A stretch of 34,901 bases of DNA, taken from Oscillospiraceae bacterium. Lineage in GTDB: Bacteria > Bacillota > Clostridia > Oscillospirales > Oscillospiraceae. Positions within the stretch are counted from its first letter, which is position 1. Each line of letters begins with the position of its first letter. The notes under the pieces were generated by a model. The model searched no databases and was not told the DNA's origin. It saw only the letters and a program-made list of their open reading frames with translations. Shown piece by piece: positions 1-7,400 of this stretch. A program made the position numbers and the translations under genes. Where the stretch lies: positions 1 through 34,901 of the forward strand of contig JAEDEN010000013.1 in assembly GCA_016293265.1 (NCBI GenBank), written 5' to 3'.

Positions 1-10
1 CTATTGTATT

Positions 11-34
11 AAAACCCGCGATTTCACGCGGTTT
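11..34 (-). terminator. Putative intrinsic terminator of the tRNA-like array
   Basis: AAACCGCG (34-27), loop TGAAAT, CGCGG-(G)-TTT (20-12) form a stem with one bulged G, running into TTTTAAT on the minus strand. The U-run is short, so efficiency is uncertain. It lies about 430 bases from the promoter at 452-480. Confidence 0.5.
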
Positions 35-60
35 AACACCATATATTGTGTTTTTTGTTT

Positions 61-190
61 GGACAACATCCTCTCAGAAGAAGGGGTAATCCATGGTTTG
101 GTGCCGTCGATCTACTGTCGTGTAAACTGACATTTCTCAAGACGAATAGAACTCACGACAGAATTACTGTTTTTCAGCAGACTCGTGCTC
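61..190 (-). ncRNA. Structured non-coding tail of the tRNA-like transcript
   Basis: This AT-richer minus-strand stretch after unit C has no coding frame. CTGTCGTG (162-155 region) is complementary over 8 bases to CACGACAG (122-115 region), and CACGA (186-182) could compete for the same partner. GACAG (119-115 region) can pair with TTGTC (66-62 region). These look like folded RNA, but I recognise no known family. A group I intron was considered; see the findings. Confidence 0.3.
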
Positions 191-239
191 GCCCTTTTTC
201 TTAGGAGGGGCGCGCTCTATCCAGCTGAGCTACTGACGC
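101..239 (-). pseudogene. tRNA-Arg(CCU)-like unit C, interrupted after the anticodon
   Basis: GCGTCAG (239-233), TA, D-arm GCTC-AGCTGGATA-GAGC (230-214), G and CGCCC (212-208) lead into loop CTCCTAA (207-201) with anticodon CCU at 205-203. The loop then carries six extra bases (GAAAAA) before the matching GGGCG (194-190), giving a 13-base loop. Downstream there is no T-arm. GACGGCACCA (110-101 region) could pair as a bulged acceptor 3' strand with GCGTC, about 95 bases further on than normal. This fits either an insertion in the anticodon loop or a 5' half joined to foreign sequence. The D-arm starts of the three units lie at 414, 321 and 230. Confidence 0.5.
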
Positions 240-252
240 AGATATGAAATTT

Positions 253-332
253 TGGAAAAAAGGGTGCCAACGGCGAGTGTAGAGCATCCGCTTAGGAGGC
301 GGATGCTCTATCCTGCTGAGCTACGGAGACAC
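253..332 (-). pseudogene. tRNA-Arg(CCU)-like unit B (5' half with perfect hairpin)
   Basis: The minus strand reads like tRNA-Arg(CCU) from the acceptor 5' strand (330-324) through TA, GCTC/GAGC D-arm and anticodon stem TCCGC/GCGGA with loop CTCCTAA (298-292). The match then ends: the stem continues as a perfect 12-bp hairpin (310-299 with 291-280), so the D-stem 3' strand is self-paired. There is no TTCGA T-loop and no matching acceptor 3' strand. A T6 run (261-256) follows. The 13 bases before it (AATTTCATATGTG) recur almost unchanged before unit C. The tRNA resemblance is clear; function is not. Confidence 0.6.
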
Positions 333-356
333 ATATGAAATTCTGAGTGGGGTTCT

Positions 357-423
357 CCCCCAAAGGTGTCCGCTCCCCGTCCTCCCAAAGGGCGGACGCA
401 CCATCCTGCTGGGCTATTGGGGG
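357..423 (-). pseudogene. tRNA-like unit A (promoter-proximal, degenerate)
   Basis: Reading down the minus strand, CCCCCAA (423-417) can pair with TTGGGGG (363-357) as a 7-bp acceptor-like stem. It is followed by TA, a D-arm-like segment (414-397, one mismatch) and an anticodon-arm-like hairpin, CGTCC/GGACG (401-380 region), whose loop contains CCCTTTGGG. Only about 14 bases remain for a T-arm, there is no TTCGA loop and position 33 is C. It is therefore not a functional canonical tRNA. The D and anticodon arms align with the two downstream units (for example GATGGTGCGTCC against GATAGAGCATCC). A second pairing, GGCTCTCC (432-425) with GGAGAACC (358-351), is also possible. Confidence 0.45.
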
Positions 424-451
424 CGGAGAGCCGGGGAAATACCGATTTCTT

Positions 452-480
452 ATTTTACCCTCTTTGCCCCCGGATGTCAA
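452..480 (-). promoter_or_regulatory. Sigma-A promoter of the tRNA-like array
   Basis: On the minus strand TTGACA (480-475) is followed after 17 bases by TAAAAT (457-452), a near-consensus sigma-A promoter. It lies between the serA terminator and the first tRNA-like unit, so the array at 423-1 has its own promoter and is not just a serA read-through product. Predicted start is near 445. Confidence 0.7.
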
Positions 481-553
481 TCCTGCCTGGAGCACATCCC
501 CTGAACTTTTGCCCTTTGCCCGGATGCGGGGACGGTTCTCCCGGCAGCTCAGG

Positions 554-580
554 AAAAAGCCGCCCCCGAAGGAGCGGCTT
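554..580 (-). terminator. serA intrinsic terminator
   Basis: AAGCCGCTCC, UUCG tetraloop, GGGGCGGCTT then TTTTT on the minus strand, seven bases past the serA stop codon. It separates serA from the tRNA-like unit. Confidence 0.9.
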
Positions 581-586
581 CCCGTT

Positions 587-1753
587 TTACTCAATGACGC
601 GAACCCGGATGACGCCGGGGAGGTCGATGACGTCCTGGATCACCTTCTGATCCACCTTTGCGCCAAGGTCCACCATGGTATAGGCGTAATCACCCCGGGA
701 CTTGTTGGTCATGTTCTCCACGTTTACGTTGTCCTTGCTCAAAAGCGTGGTGATGTTGGCCAGCATGGCGGGGATGTTGCGGTTGACGATGCACATCCGC
801 ATGACGCCGCTTCTGTCCATCTGGACGTTGGGGAAGTTCACAGAGTTGCGGATGTTGCCGTTTTCCAGATAGTCCTTCAGCTCATCCACAGCCATGGCGG
901 CGCAGTTCTGCTCGCTCTCCGGCGTGGAGGCGCCCAGGTGGGGCATGGCGATGACGTGATGCGCCCGCACCAGCTTGTTATTGGGGAAATCGGTGACATA
1001 GGCGGCCACCTTACCGGTATCCAGTGCGGAGAGCATAGCCTCGTCGTCCACGATCTCCCCGCGGGCCAGGTTGATGAACCGCACACCCCGCTTCATGGCG
1101 CCGATGGCCTCGGCGTTAATCATATGGGCGGTCTTGTCGGTGTAGTGGATGTGAATGGTGATATAATCCGCCCGCTTGTAAAGCTCATTGATATCCTTGA
1201 CCACATGGAGGTGGCGGTCCAGCCGCAGCGCCGCGTCCACAGAGAGGTAGGGGTCATAGCCGTAGACGTCCATGCCAAGGGCGATGGCGGTGTTGACCAT
1301 CAGGGAACCGATGGCGCCCAGGCCGATGACGCCCAGGGTCTTTTTATAAAGCTCCGGGCCTACAAAGGCGGACTTGCCCTTTTCCACCACGGTGGTGACA
1401 TCCACGCCGCTCTCCACCTGCTCCCGGACCCAGCGGATGCCGCCGGTCACATCGCGGGAAGCCATCAGCAGCGCGCACAGCACCAGCTCCTTGACGGCAT
1501 TGGCGTTGGCGCCGGGGGTGTTGAACACGGCGATGCCGGCCTCGGAGCAGCGGTCGATGGGGATGTTGTTCACACCTACACCGGCCCGGGAAATGGCCTT
1601 CAAACTTGCGGGGAATTCGTAGTCCAACAGCTTTGCGGAGCGGACGAGAATGCCGTCCTCCTGCTCCACGGCGTCGCCCACATTGTAAACGGCGGGGTCG
1701 AAGCGGTTCAGGCCGATGGGCGAAATCTTGTTGAACGTTTTGATCTGATACAT
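587..1753 (-). CDS. serA: D-3-phosphoglycerate dehydrogenase with ACT domain
   Basis: This cytosolic enzyme oxidises 3-phosphoglycerate to 3-phosphohydroxypyruvate with NAD, the first step of serine synthesis. The 388-residue protein has the D-2-hydroxyacid dehydrogenase layout. The NAD-binding GLGAIG lies at about 144-149, substrate Arg in NLARGE at about 231, and catalytic His in MPHLGAS at about 272. A C-terminal ACT domain (about 318-388), usually the serine-feedback module, follows. The ATG at 1753 is chosen because AGGAGG lies seven bases upstream; the frame stays open further 5' but lacks a ribosome site there. No serC or serB is nearby, so the gene is monocistronic with its own promoter and terminator. 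The short ACT-only form is typical of Firmicutes. Confidence 0.93.
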   Translation of the reverse strand: MYQIKTFNKISPIGLNRFDPAVYNVGDAVEQEDGILVRSAKLLDYEFPASLKAISRAGVGVNNIPIDRCSEAGIAVFNTPGANANAVKELVLCALLMASRDVTGGIRWVREQVESGVDVTTVVEKGKSAFVGPELYKKTLGVIGLGAIGSLMVNTAIALGMDVYGYDPYLSVDAALRLDRHLHVVKDINELYKRADYITIHIHYTDKTAHMINAEAIGAMKRGVRFINLARGEIVDDEAMLSALDTGKVAAYVTDFPNNKLVRAHHVIAMPHLGASTPESEQNCAAMAVDELKDYLENGNIRNSVNFPNVQMDRSGVMRMCIVNRNIPAMLANITTLLSKDNVNVENMTNKSRGDYAYTMVDLGAKVDQKVIQDVIDLPGVIRVRVIE

Positions 1754-1770
1754 GGAAAAATGCCTCCTGG

Positions 1771-1830
1771 GTGGCTCCAACGAGCCACGATACTTGCAGC
1801 GGAACGTGCGGCGCTGGCGCCGCTTCCGCC
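1771..1830 (-). promoter_or_regulatory. Structured serA 5' leader (two hairpins)
   Basis: The first hairpin is built on GCGGCG-CCAG-CGCCGC and is extended outside by GCGGAA/TTCCGC. The second, GTGGCTC-GTTG-GAGCCAC (1790-1773), ends only a few bases before the AGGAGG. No U-run follows, so it is not an intrinsic attenuator. Translation control or RNA stabilisation is possible; no known riboswitch is recognised. The rest of 1754-2090 holds the two divergent promoters and nothing else seen. Confidence 0.4.
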
Positions 1831-1841
1831 ACAGCCCAGTC

Positions 1842-1870
1842 ATTATACCCCTTTGCCCGCACGGGGTCAA
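1842..1870 (-). promoter_or_regulatory. serA promoter
   Basis: TTGACC (1870-1865), 17-base spacer, TATAAT (1847-1842) on the minus strand. Transcription should start near 1835 and give a leader of about 80 bases. Confidence 0.75.
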
Positions 1871-2006
1871 TGGTCCATGTGCCAAAATCCGGTAAAAAAG
1901 GCCAAAATACCGCCCCCCGGAGCCCTTCCGGCGGGAATAACGGCGGAAAACGGCGTTTTGCAGCAGAAACATTCCCGAAAACCGCGAAAAAATGTGGAAT
2001 TCTATC

Positions 2007-2035
2007 TTGAAATGCGGACAAAATGGGACTATAAT
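2007..2035 (+). promoter_or_regulatory. typA promoter
   Basis: TTGAAA (2007-2012), 17-base spacer, TATAAT (2030-2035), leaving a leader of about 50 bases before the TTG start at 2091. Confidence 0.8.
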
Positions 2036-2090
2036 GACAAGCTGTGAAAATTTTCAGATTGCTTTTCCAGAAACGAAAGGGGCCTTTACT

Positions 2091-3914
2091 TTGCAGAACG
2101 AACACTTGAGAAACGTCGCCATCATCGCCCACGTCGACCATGGCAAGACCACCCTGGTGGACCAGATGCTCAAGCAAGGCGGCGTATACCGCAAGAACCA
2201 GGAAGTGGTGGAGCGCGTCATGGACTCCGGCGACCTGGAGCGGGAGCGCGGCATCACCATCCTGGCCAAGAATACTGCCATCCAATATAAGGACACCAAG
2301 ATCAACGTGGTGGACACCCCGGGCCACGCGGACTTCGGCGGCGAGGTGGAACGTATTTTGAAGATGGTCAACGGCGTCATCCTTCTGGTGGACGCCGCCG
2401 AAGGCCCCATGCCCCAGACCCGCTTCGTCCTCTCCAAGGCCTTGGAGCTGGGCCACCGGGTCATCGTGGTGGTCAACAAGATCGACCGTCCCGACCAGCG
2501 CATCCACGAGGTTGTGGACGAGGTGCTGGAGCTTTTGATGGACCTGGACGCCACCCCCGAGCAGCTGGATTCCCCCATGCTCTTTTGCTCCGGCCGCGAC
2601 GGCACTGCCTCCTACTCCCCCGACACCGTCGGCACCGACCTCGTTCCTCTTTTCGAGACCATTCTGGAGTATATCCCCGCCCCCGAGGCCAACGTGGAGG
2701 AGCCCTTCCAGATGCTGGTGTCCTCCATTGACTATAATGAATTTGTGGGCCGTATCGCCATCGGCCGCATTGAGCGGGGCACGCTGAAGCAGAACCAGGA
2801 GATCGCCGTGTGCAACTACCACGATCCCGACGTCATCGCCCGGAAGGCCAAGGCCACCGCCATCTATGAGTTCGACGGCCTGGGCAGGTCTCCCGTTCAG
2901 GAGGCCACCGCCGGCAACATCATCGCCATGAGCGGCATTCCCGACATCACCATCGGCGACACCATCTGCGACCCCGCCTGCGTGGAGGCCCTGCCCTTCG
3001 TGAAGATCTCCGCCCCCACCCTGGAGATGACCTTCTCCGTCAATGATTCCCCCTACGCCGGACGGGAGGGCAAGTTCGTCACCTCCCGCCAGCTCCGTGA
3101 CCGCCTCTTCCGGGAGACCCTGAAGGACGTGTCCCTCCGCGTCACCGAAACGGACCGGGATACCGCCTTCAACGTGGCGGGCCGCGGCGAGATGTCCCTC
3201 TCCATCCTGATCGAGACCATGCGCCGGGAGGGCTATGAGTTCCAAGTCTCCCCCGCCCGCGTGCTCTACAAGGAGATCGACGGCGTGAAGTGCGAGCCCA
3301 TTGAGCGCCTGGTGGTGGACGTGCCCGCCGACTGTGTGGGCGCCGTCATTGAAAAGCTGGGCCAGCGCAAGGCTGATATGCTGGAAATGACCCCCGTGGG
3401 CGAGCGGATGAAGATCGAATTCCTGATTCCCGCCCGTGGCCTTTTCGGCTACCGCAGCGACTTCCTCACCGACACCAAGGGCGAGGGCATCATGGCCTCC
3501 GTCTTTGATTCCTACGCTCCCTACAAGGGCGACATCTCCCGCCGGGGCAACGGCTCCATGATCTCCTTCGAGACCGGCGAGTCCATCACCTACGGCCTCT
3601 TCAACGCCCAGGAGCGGGGTGTCCTCTTCATCGGCCCCGGCGTGCCCGTCTACGGCGGCATGGTCATCGGCGTGTGCCCCCGCAGTGAGGATATGAGTGT
3701 TAACGTCTGCAAGAAAAAGCAGCTCACCAACACCCGCGCCTCCGGCTCCGACGAGGCGCTGCGCCTGGTGCCCCCCCGGCAGATGAGCCTGGAGCAGTGC
3801 CTGGAGTTCCTGGCAGACGACGAGCTGCTGGAGGTCACTCCCAAGAGCCTGCGGATGCGCAAGTCCATTCTGGACCACGACCAGCGCATGAAGGCCCTGC
3901 ACAGCAAGAAGTAA
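2091..3914 (+). CDS. typA: Translational GTPase TypA/BipA
   Basis: TypA is a ribosome-binding GTPase of the EF-G/LepA group that supports ribosome assembly and growth under stress. Visible motifs are P-loop AHVDHGKTT (13-21), RGITI switch I, DTPGHADF, NKID and a variant G5 (CSGRDG). Domains II, III, V and the TypA-specific C-terminal domain follow (for example RGLFGYRSDF, RRGNGSM). I start it at TTG 2091: AAAGGGG lies eight bases upstream, the protein then begins directly at the conserved N-terminus, and the length (607 residues) is normal for the family. The frame is open upstream to 1992, but the sigma-A -10 box lies inside that stretch, which rules the longer start out. It is transcribed alone and ends at a strong terminator. 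Confidence 0.95.
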   Translation: MQNEHLRNVAIIAHVDHGKTTLVDQMLKQGGVYRKNQEVVERVMDSGDLERERGITILAKNTAIQYKDTKINVVDTPGHADFGGEVERILKMVNGVILLVDAAEGPMPQTRFVLSKALELGHRVIVVVNKIDRPDQRIHEVVDEVLELLMDLDATPEQLDSPMLFCSGRDGTASYSPDTVGTDLVPLFETILEYIPAPEANVEEPFQMLVSSIDYNEFVGRIAIGRIERGTLKQNQEIAVCNYHDPDVIARKAKATAIYEFDGLGRSPVQEATAGNIIAMSGIPDITIGDTICDPACVEALPFVKISAPTLEMTFSVNDSPYAGREGKFVTSRQLRDRLFRETLKDVSLRVTETDRDTAFNVAGRGEMSLSILIETMRREGYEFQVSPARVLYKEIDGVKCEPIERLVVDVPADCVGAVIEKLGQRKADMLEMTPVGERMKIEFLIPARGLFGYRSDFLTDTKGEGIMASVFDSYAPYKGDISRRGNGSMISFETGESITYGLFNAQERGVLFIGPGVPVYGGMVIGVCPRSEDMSVNVCKKKQLTNTRASGSDEALRLVPPRQMSLEQCLEFLADDELLEVTPKSLRMRKSILDHDQRMKALHSKK

Positions 3915-3924
3915 ATCGGGTTTT

Positions 3925-3957
3925 GACCCCCGGGAAGCCTCCCGGGGGTCTTTTTTT
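3925..3957 (+). terminator. typA terminator
   Basis: GACCCCCGGG, short loop, CCCGGGGGTC followed by T7, eleven bases past the typA stop. Confidence 0.92.
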
Positions 3958-3976
3958 CCCTTTTTGCTCTCCGGTC

Positions 3977-4006
3977 TTGACAGCGTAGTCTATTGATAGT
4001 AGACTA
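3977..4006 (+). promoter_or_regulatory. Promoter and palindromic operator of the BlaI/M56 operon
   Basis: TTGACA (3977-3982), 17-base spacer, TAGACT (4000-4005). A perfect inverted repeat, TAGTCTA (3986-3992) and TAGACTA (4000-4006), covers the spacer and -10 box. A third TAGACTA half-site sits at 4029-4035 just before the ribosome site. This is where a BlaI-type repressor would block its own promoter (inference from position and symmetry). Confidence 0.65.
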
Positions 4007-4049
4007 TATGCAAGAGGTCGATAGGCAATAGACTAAAGGAGGTCTTTTT

Positions 4050-4409
4050 ATGAACGACTACAGGCTGGGCCCGGTGGAGGCCCGCTTTGCCGAGCTGATC
4101 TGGGCCAACGAGCCCCTCTCCTCCGGGGAGCTGGTGAAAAAATGCGAGGCGGAGCTCTCCTGGAAAAAATCCACCACCTACACGGTCCTGAAAAAGCTCT
4201 GCCAGCGGGGGCTGTTCCAAAACCAAAACGGCGTGGTGACCAGCCTTGTTTCCCGGGAGGAATTTGCCGCCGCCCAGAGCGAGCAGTTCCTGGCGGAGGC
4301 ATTTCACGGCTCCCTCCCGGCCTTTCTGGCCGCCTTTACCACCCGGAAAGCCCTCTCCCAGGAGGAGATCGCCCAGCTACAGCGGCTGATCGACGAGAGC
4401 AGGAGGTGA
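4050..4409 (+). CDS. BlaI/MecI-family transcriptional repressor
   Basis: A 119-residue winged-helix protein of the BlaI/MecI/CopY family. These bind DNA as dimers and are released when the partner M56 membrane protease triggers their cleavage. The N-terminal 70 residues carry the family winged helix (LSSGELVKKCE, KKSTTYTVLKKLCQRG). The C-terminal dimerisation part (FLAAFTTRKALSQEEIAQL) is typical and complete. AAAGGAGG lies upstream of the ATG. The last codons (AGG AGG TGA) double as the ribosome site of the M56 gene five bases on, so the two are translationally coupled. There is no beta-lactamase or penicillin-binding protein gene nearby, so the regulon is unknown. The likely first target is its own palindromic operator. 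Confidence 0.88.
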   Translation: MNDYRLGPVEARFAELIWANEPLSSGELVKKCEAELSWKKSTTYTVLKKLCQRGLFQNQNGVVTSLVSREEFAAAQSEQFLAEAFHGSLPAFLAAFTTRKALSQEEIAQLQRLIDESRR

Positions 4410-4414
4410 CGGCC

Positions 4415-7400
4415 ATGTGGATGTACACCCTGCTTCCCCACATATGGAACATGAGCCTGACGGGGAGTTTCGTCATTTTGTGTGTGCTGCTGGCACGGCT
4501 GGCCCTGAAAAAAGCCCCCAAGGCCTACTCCTACGCCCTGTGGGCGGTGGTGCTGTTCCGGCTCCTCTGCCCGGTATCCTTTTCCGCCCCATTCTCCCTC
4601 TTGGGTGCCCTGGACGCCCCGGCGGCAGAGCAGCATATGGTGGAATATATCCCGCCGGACATCGTCCACACCCCCTATCCCGCCATTGACACCCCGTCGG
4701 CGGCGGTGGACGGCACCGTCAACGAAACCCTGCCCCAGGGCCCGGAGCAGACGGCGGCGGACCCCCTGGAAGCCCCCATGGCCATTGGGACCACGGTATG
4801 GCTCTTCGGTGGAGGCGCTTTGGCGGCGTACAGCCTCATATCCCTGCTCCTGCTGCGCCGCCGCCTGGTGGGTGCCCTGCCTGTGGGGCAGAACGTCTAT
4901 CTGGCCGACCACATCGGCACCCCCTTTGTCATGGGGGTAGTGAGGCCGAAGATCTACCTGCCCTCCACCCTTTCCGAAACAGAGCGGGATTACATCCTCC
5001 TCCACGAGCGCTGCCACATCCGCCGCCTGGACCATGTGGTGAAGCTCCTGGCCTTCGCGGCCCTGTGCGTCCACTGGTTCAACCCCCTGGTGTGGGCCGC
5101 CTTCATCCTCTCCGGCAAGGACATGGAGATGAGCTGCGATGAAGCGGTGCTGAAGCAGATGGGCCCGGACATCCGGGCGGACTACTCCGCCTCCCTTCTG
5201 AGCCTGTCCACGGGCCGCCGCATCATCGCAGGCGCCCCGCTGGCCTTCGGGGAGGGAAACACCAAAAGCCGCATCCGGAACGCCCTGGGCTGGAAAGACC
5301 CGGCCCTTTGGGTGAAGGTGGCGGCGGGCGCCGCCTGCGGCGCCGTGCTGGCCCTGTGCGCCGCCAATCCCGGGGAGGCAGCTCCCCAGGTGCCCTTTGG
5401 CCACACCTATCAGGTGGTGGAAATCCTTTATGACGCCCCCCGCCAAAGCGAGCCCTATGAAACATGGATGACCTCCCTCTACTCCCTTTCCAGCGACCAT
5501 GGGCTTGCCATCCGCGAGGGGGAAACCTGGCTGATGGCGGGCAGCTTCACCCAGGAGAAGAGCCTTTGGGTGGGAGAAAACTTTGAGTCCCTGTTCTATG
5601 ACGCCTCTGCCGGCGGATGGCAAAGCGGCGCTTCTCCTGACCGGATCCGCCGCGAAAATGAAGCCGTGTGGAAGCTGACAGTATCCGGCGCCCCCGCTGC
5701 CAGACTCTACTATCTGATGCTGCAAAAGGACGGTTCCCTGCTGCTGGCTCAGGGCCGTACCGCCGGAACCGCCCCTGATGACAAGGATTATATCCATTGG
5801 GTCTTCCGGCTGGAGCGGACGGACCATGTGACTGCCACGGTCCGCAGCGGTGGTTCCATCTCCAATTTGGAAATGGCCTGGTATCCCGACGGCAATTTTG
5901 ACTTCGACTATGAGTCCCTCCCCACCGCCGCGGTTTACGGCAGCGGCCAGATCCTTTTCACCGTGGACGACGATACCGCCATGCTGACGGTAAGCGAGGA
6001 CTACTACGCCCAGCATGACAGCGGAGACGATGTCTTCACCCTGGTGGAAAAGGAGACCTACCGCCTGGAACGGACGGAGAGCGGCGAATTCCCCCTTCCG
6101 GTGGAGCGGCGGAACAACTTCAACGAATCCGCCGTCTACTATGTTCTCCACAACGGCGGCAAGTACGTCTTCCGGATCGAGTATCCCCTGCGGGCAGATA
6201 CCAGCGGCGTCACCGCGGAGCAGGTGGAAGCCGTCTTCCGCTCCACTGCCCCCGGGGAGGCCCGCATCCTGGACAGCGTGGTGGTCTCCGACGGCGCTTA
6301 TGACGTACTGGGCGTGGTGCTCTACCAGGTGGACCCCGGTGTGCTCCATCTTGCCTATGTGAAGCGGGAGGGGTGGTATCATGCCGTGGGCGTGGGGGAC
6401 TCCGACACCCCCGTGACCCCTGTGGAGGACAGCCAGCTCACCGATCTGGGCAACGGCACCGTGTCTTTCCTGGCGGAGAGCACTGCCGCGGGACAGGTGC
6501 TGACCTTCACCGTGGGATACTCCCTTCAGGGCGGCAGCTCCCACTTCTCCCTCTCCACCAGCGGCGGGCCGGAGGACAGCATTCCCCAGGGCGTTTACGT
6601 CACCGGGAAATGCCTCTATCTCACGCCCCTGAGCTCCACCATCTATCCCAATGGCGGTGACGGCAACCACTATTATATCGGCAGCGGCAGATTCTCCATC
6701 CTGCCCACCGGCTACAGCAGCAATTCGCCCTCTTACGATGTGGACTGGGCCTGGGACGACGATCCCTTTGCCCTGGGGGCTGCGGAATCCCCGGCGCTTT
6801 TGCAGGGGGAAGGCGTCCGCTGGCAGAGCATCACCTCGAACCTGGCCCTGGCCCGGAACGACACCCAACTGCTGCTGGTGAACCTGCACACCTCCCGGAA
6901 TTCCGGCCCCACCGTCTGGAGCATCTTCACCCTGGTGCCGGACCCGGACTATGTGGCTCCCGACCCTCTGGAGCTGGCCATTTCCCAGGCCGTGGAGAAG
7001 GAATTCCTTCCTTTCCCCCAGCTGGACGCCTTCTGGTGTGAAAACCACATTCTTCTGGACACAGAGCGCATCAGCGCCACCCCGCCCAGAAACGGCGGTG
7101 AGCCCTTCCAGCAGGTAACGGTGTACCTCATGGCCTTGTGCGAAGGATTTCATGTGGAGGACGGCGCGCTGAAGGTCATTCAGGAAGAGGGCGCTCCCAT
7201 GAAGCTGACCTTCCGGGAGAAAAACAGCGCCTATACCCTTGTGGAATGCCAGCGGCCCCGGGAGGGCACCTACTATGAAAGCGACATCAGGAGCATCTTC
7301 CCGGAGGCGCTGCAGGACGCCGCGCTGAACATAGACCAGTCCGTTACCGCCCTGCGCCAGGCCTGCTACGCCCAGGGAGTTGCGTATTTCGGTCTGGACG

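Noticed and set aside
292..594. 100-codon minus-strand frame over the tRNA-like units
   Set aside because: It runs through the terminator, promoter and hairpins and has no coding character.
347..2047. Long open frame on the plus strand opposite serA
   Set aside because: It lies antisense to serA, has His/Val/Gly-rich composition typical of a shadow frame in high-GC DNA, and no ribosome site; the minus-strand frame has clear SerA motifs.
1344..3902. 852-codon open frame on the minus strand under typA
   Set aside because: Shadow of typA and of the serA 5' region; low-complexity His/Leu/Gly-rich translation without domain patterns.
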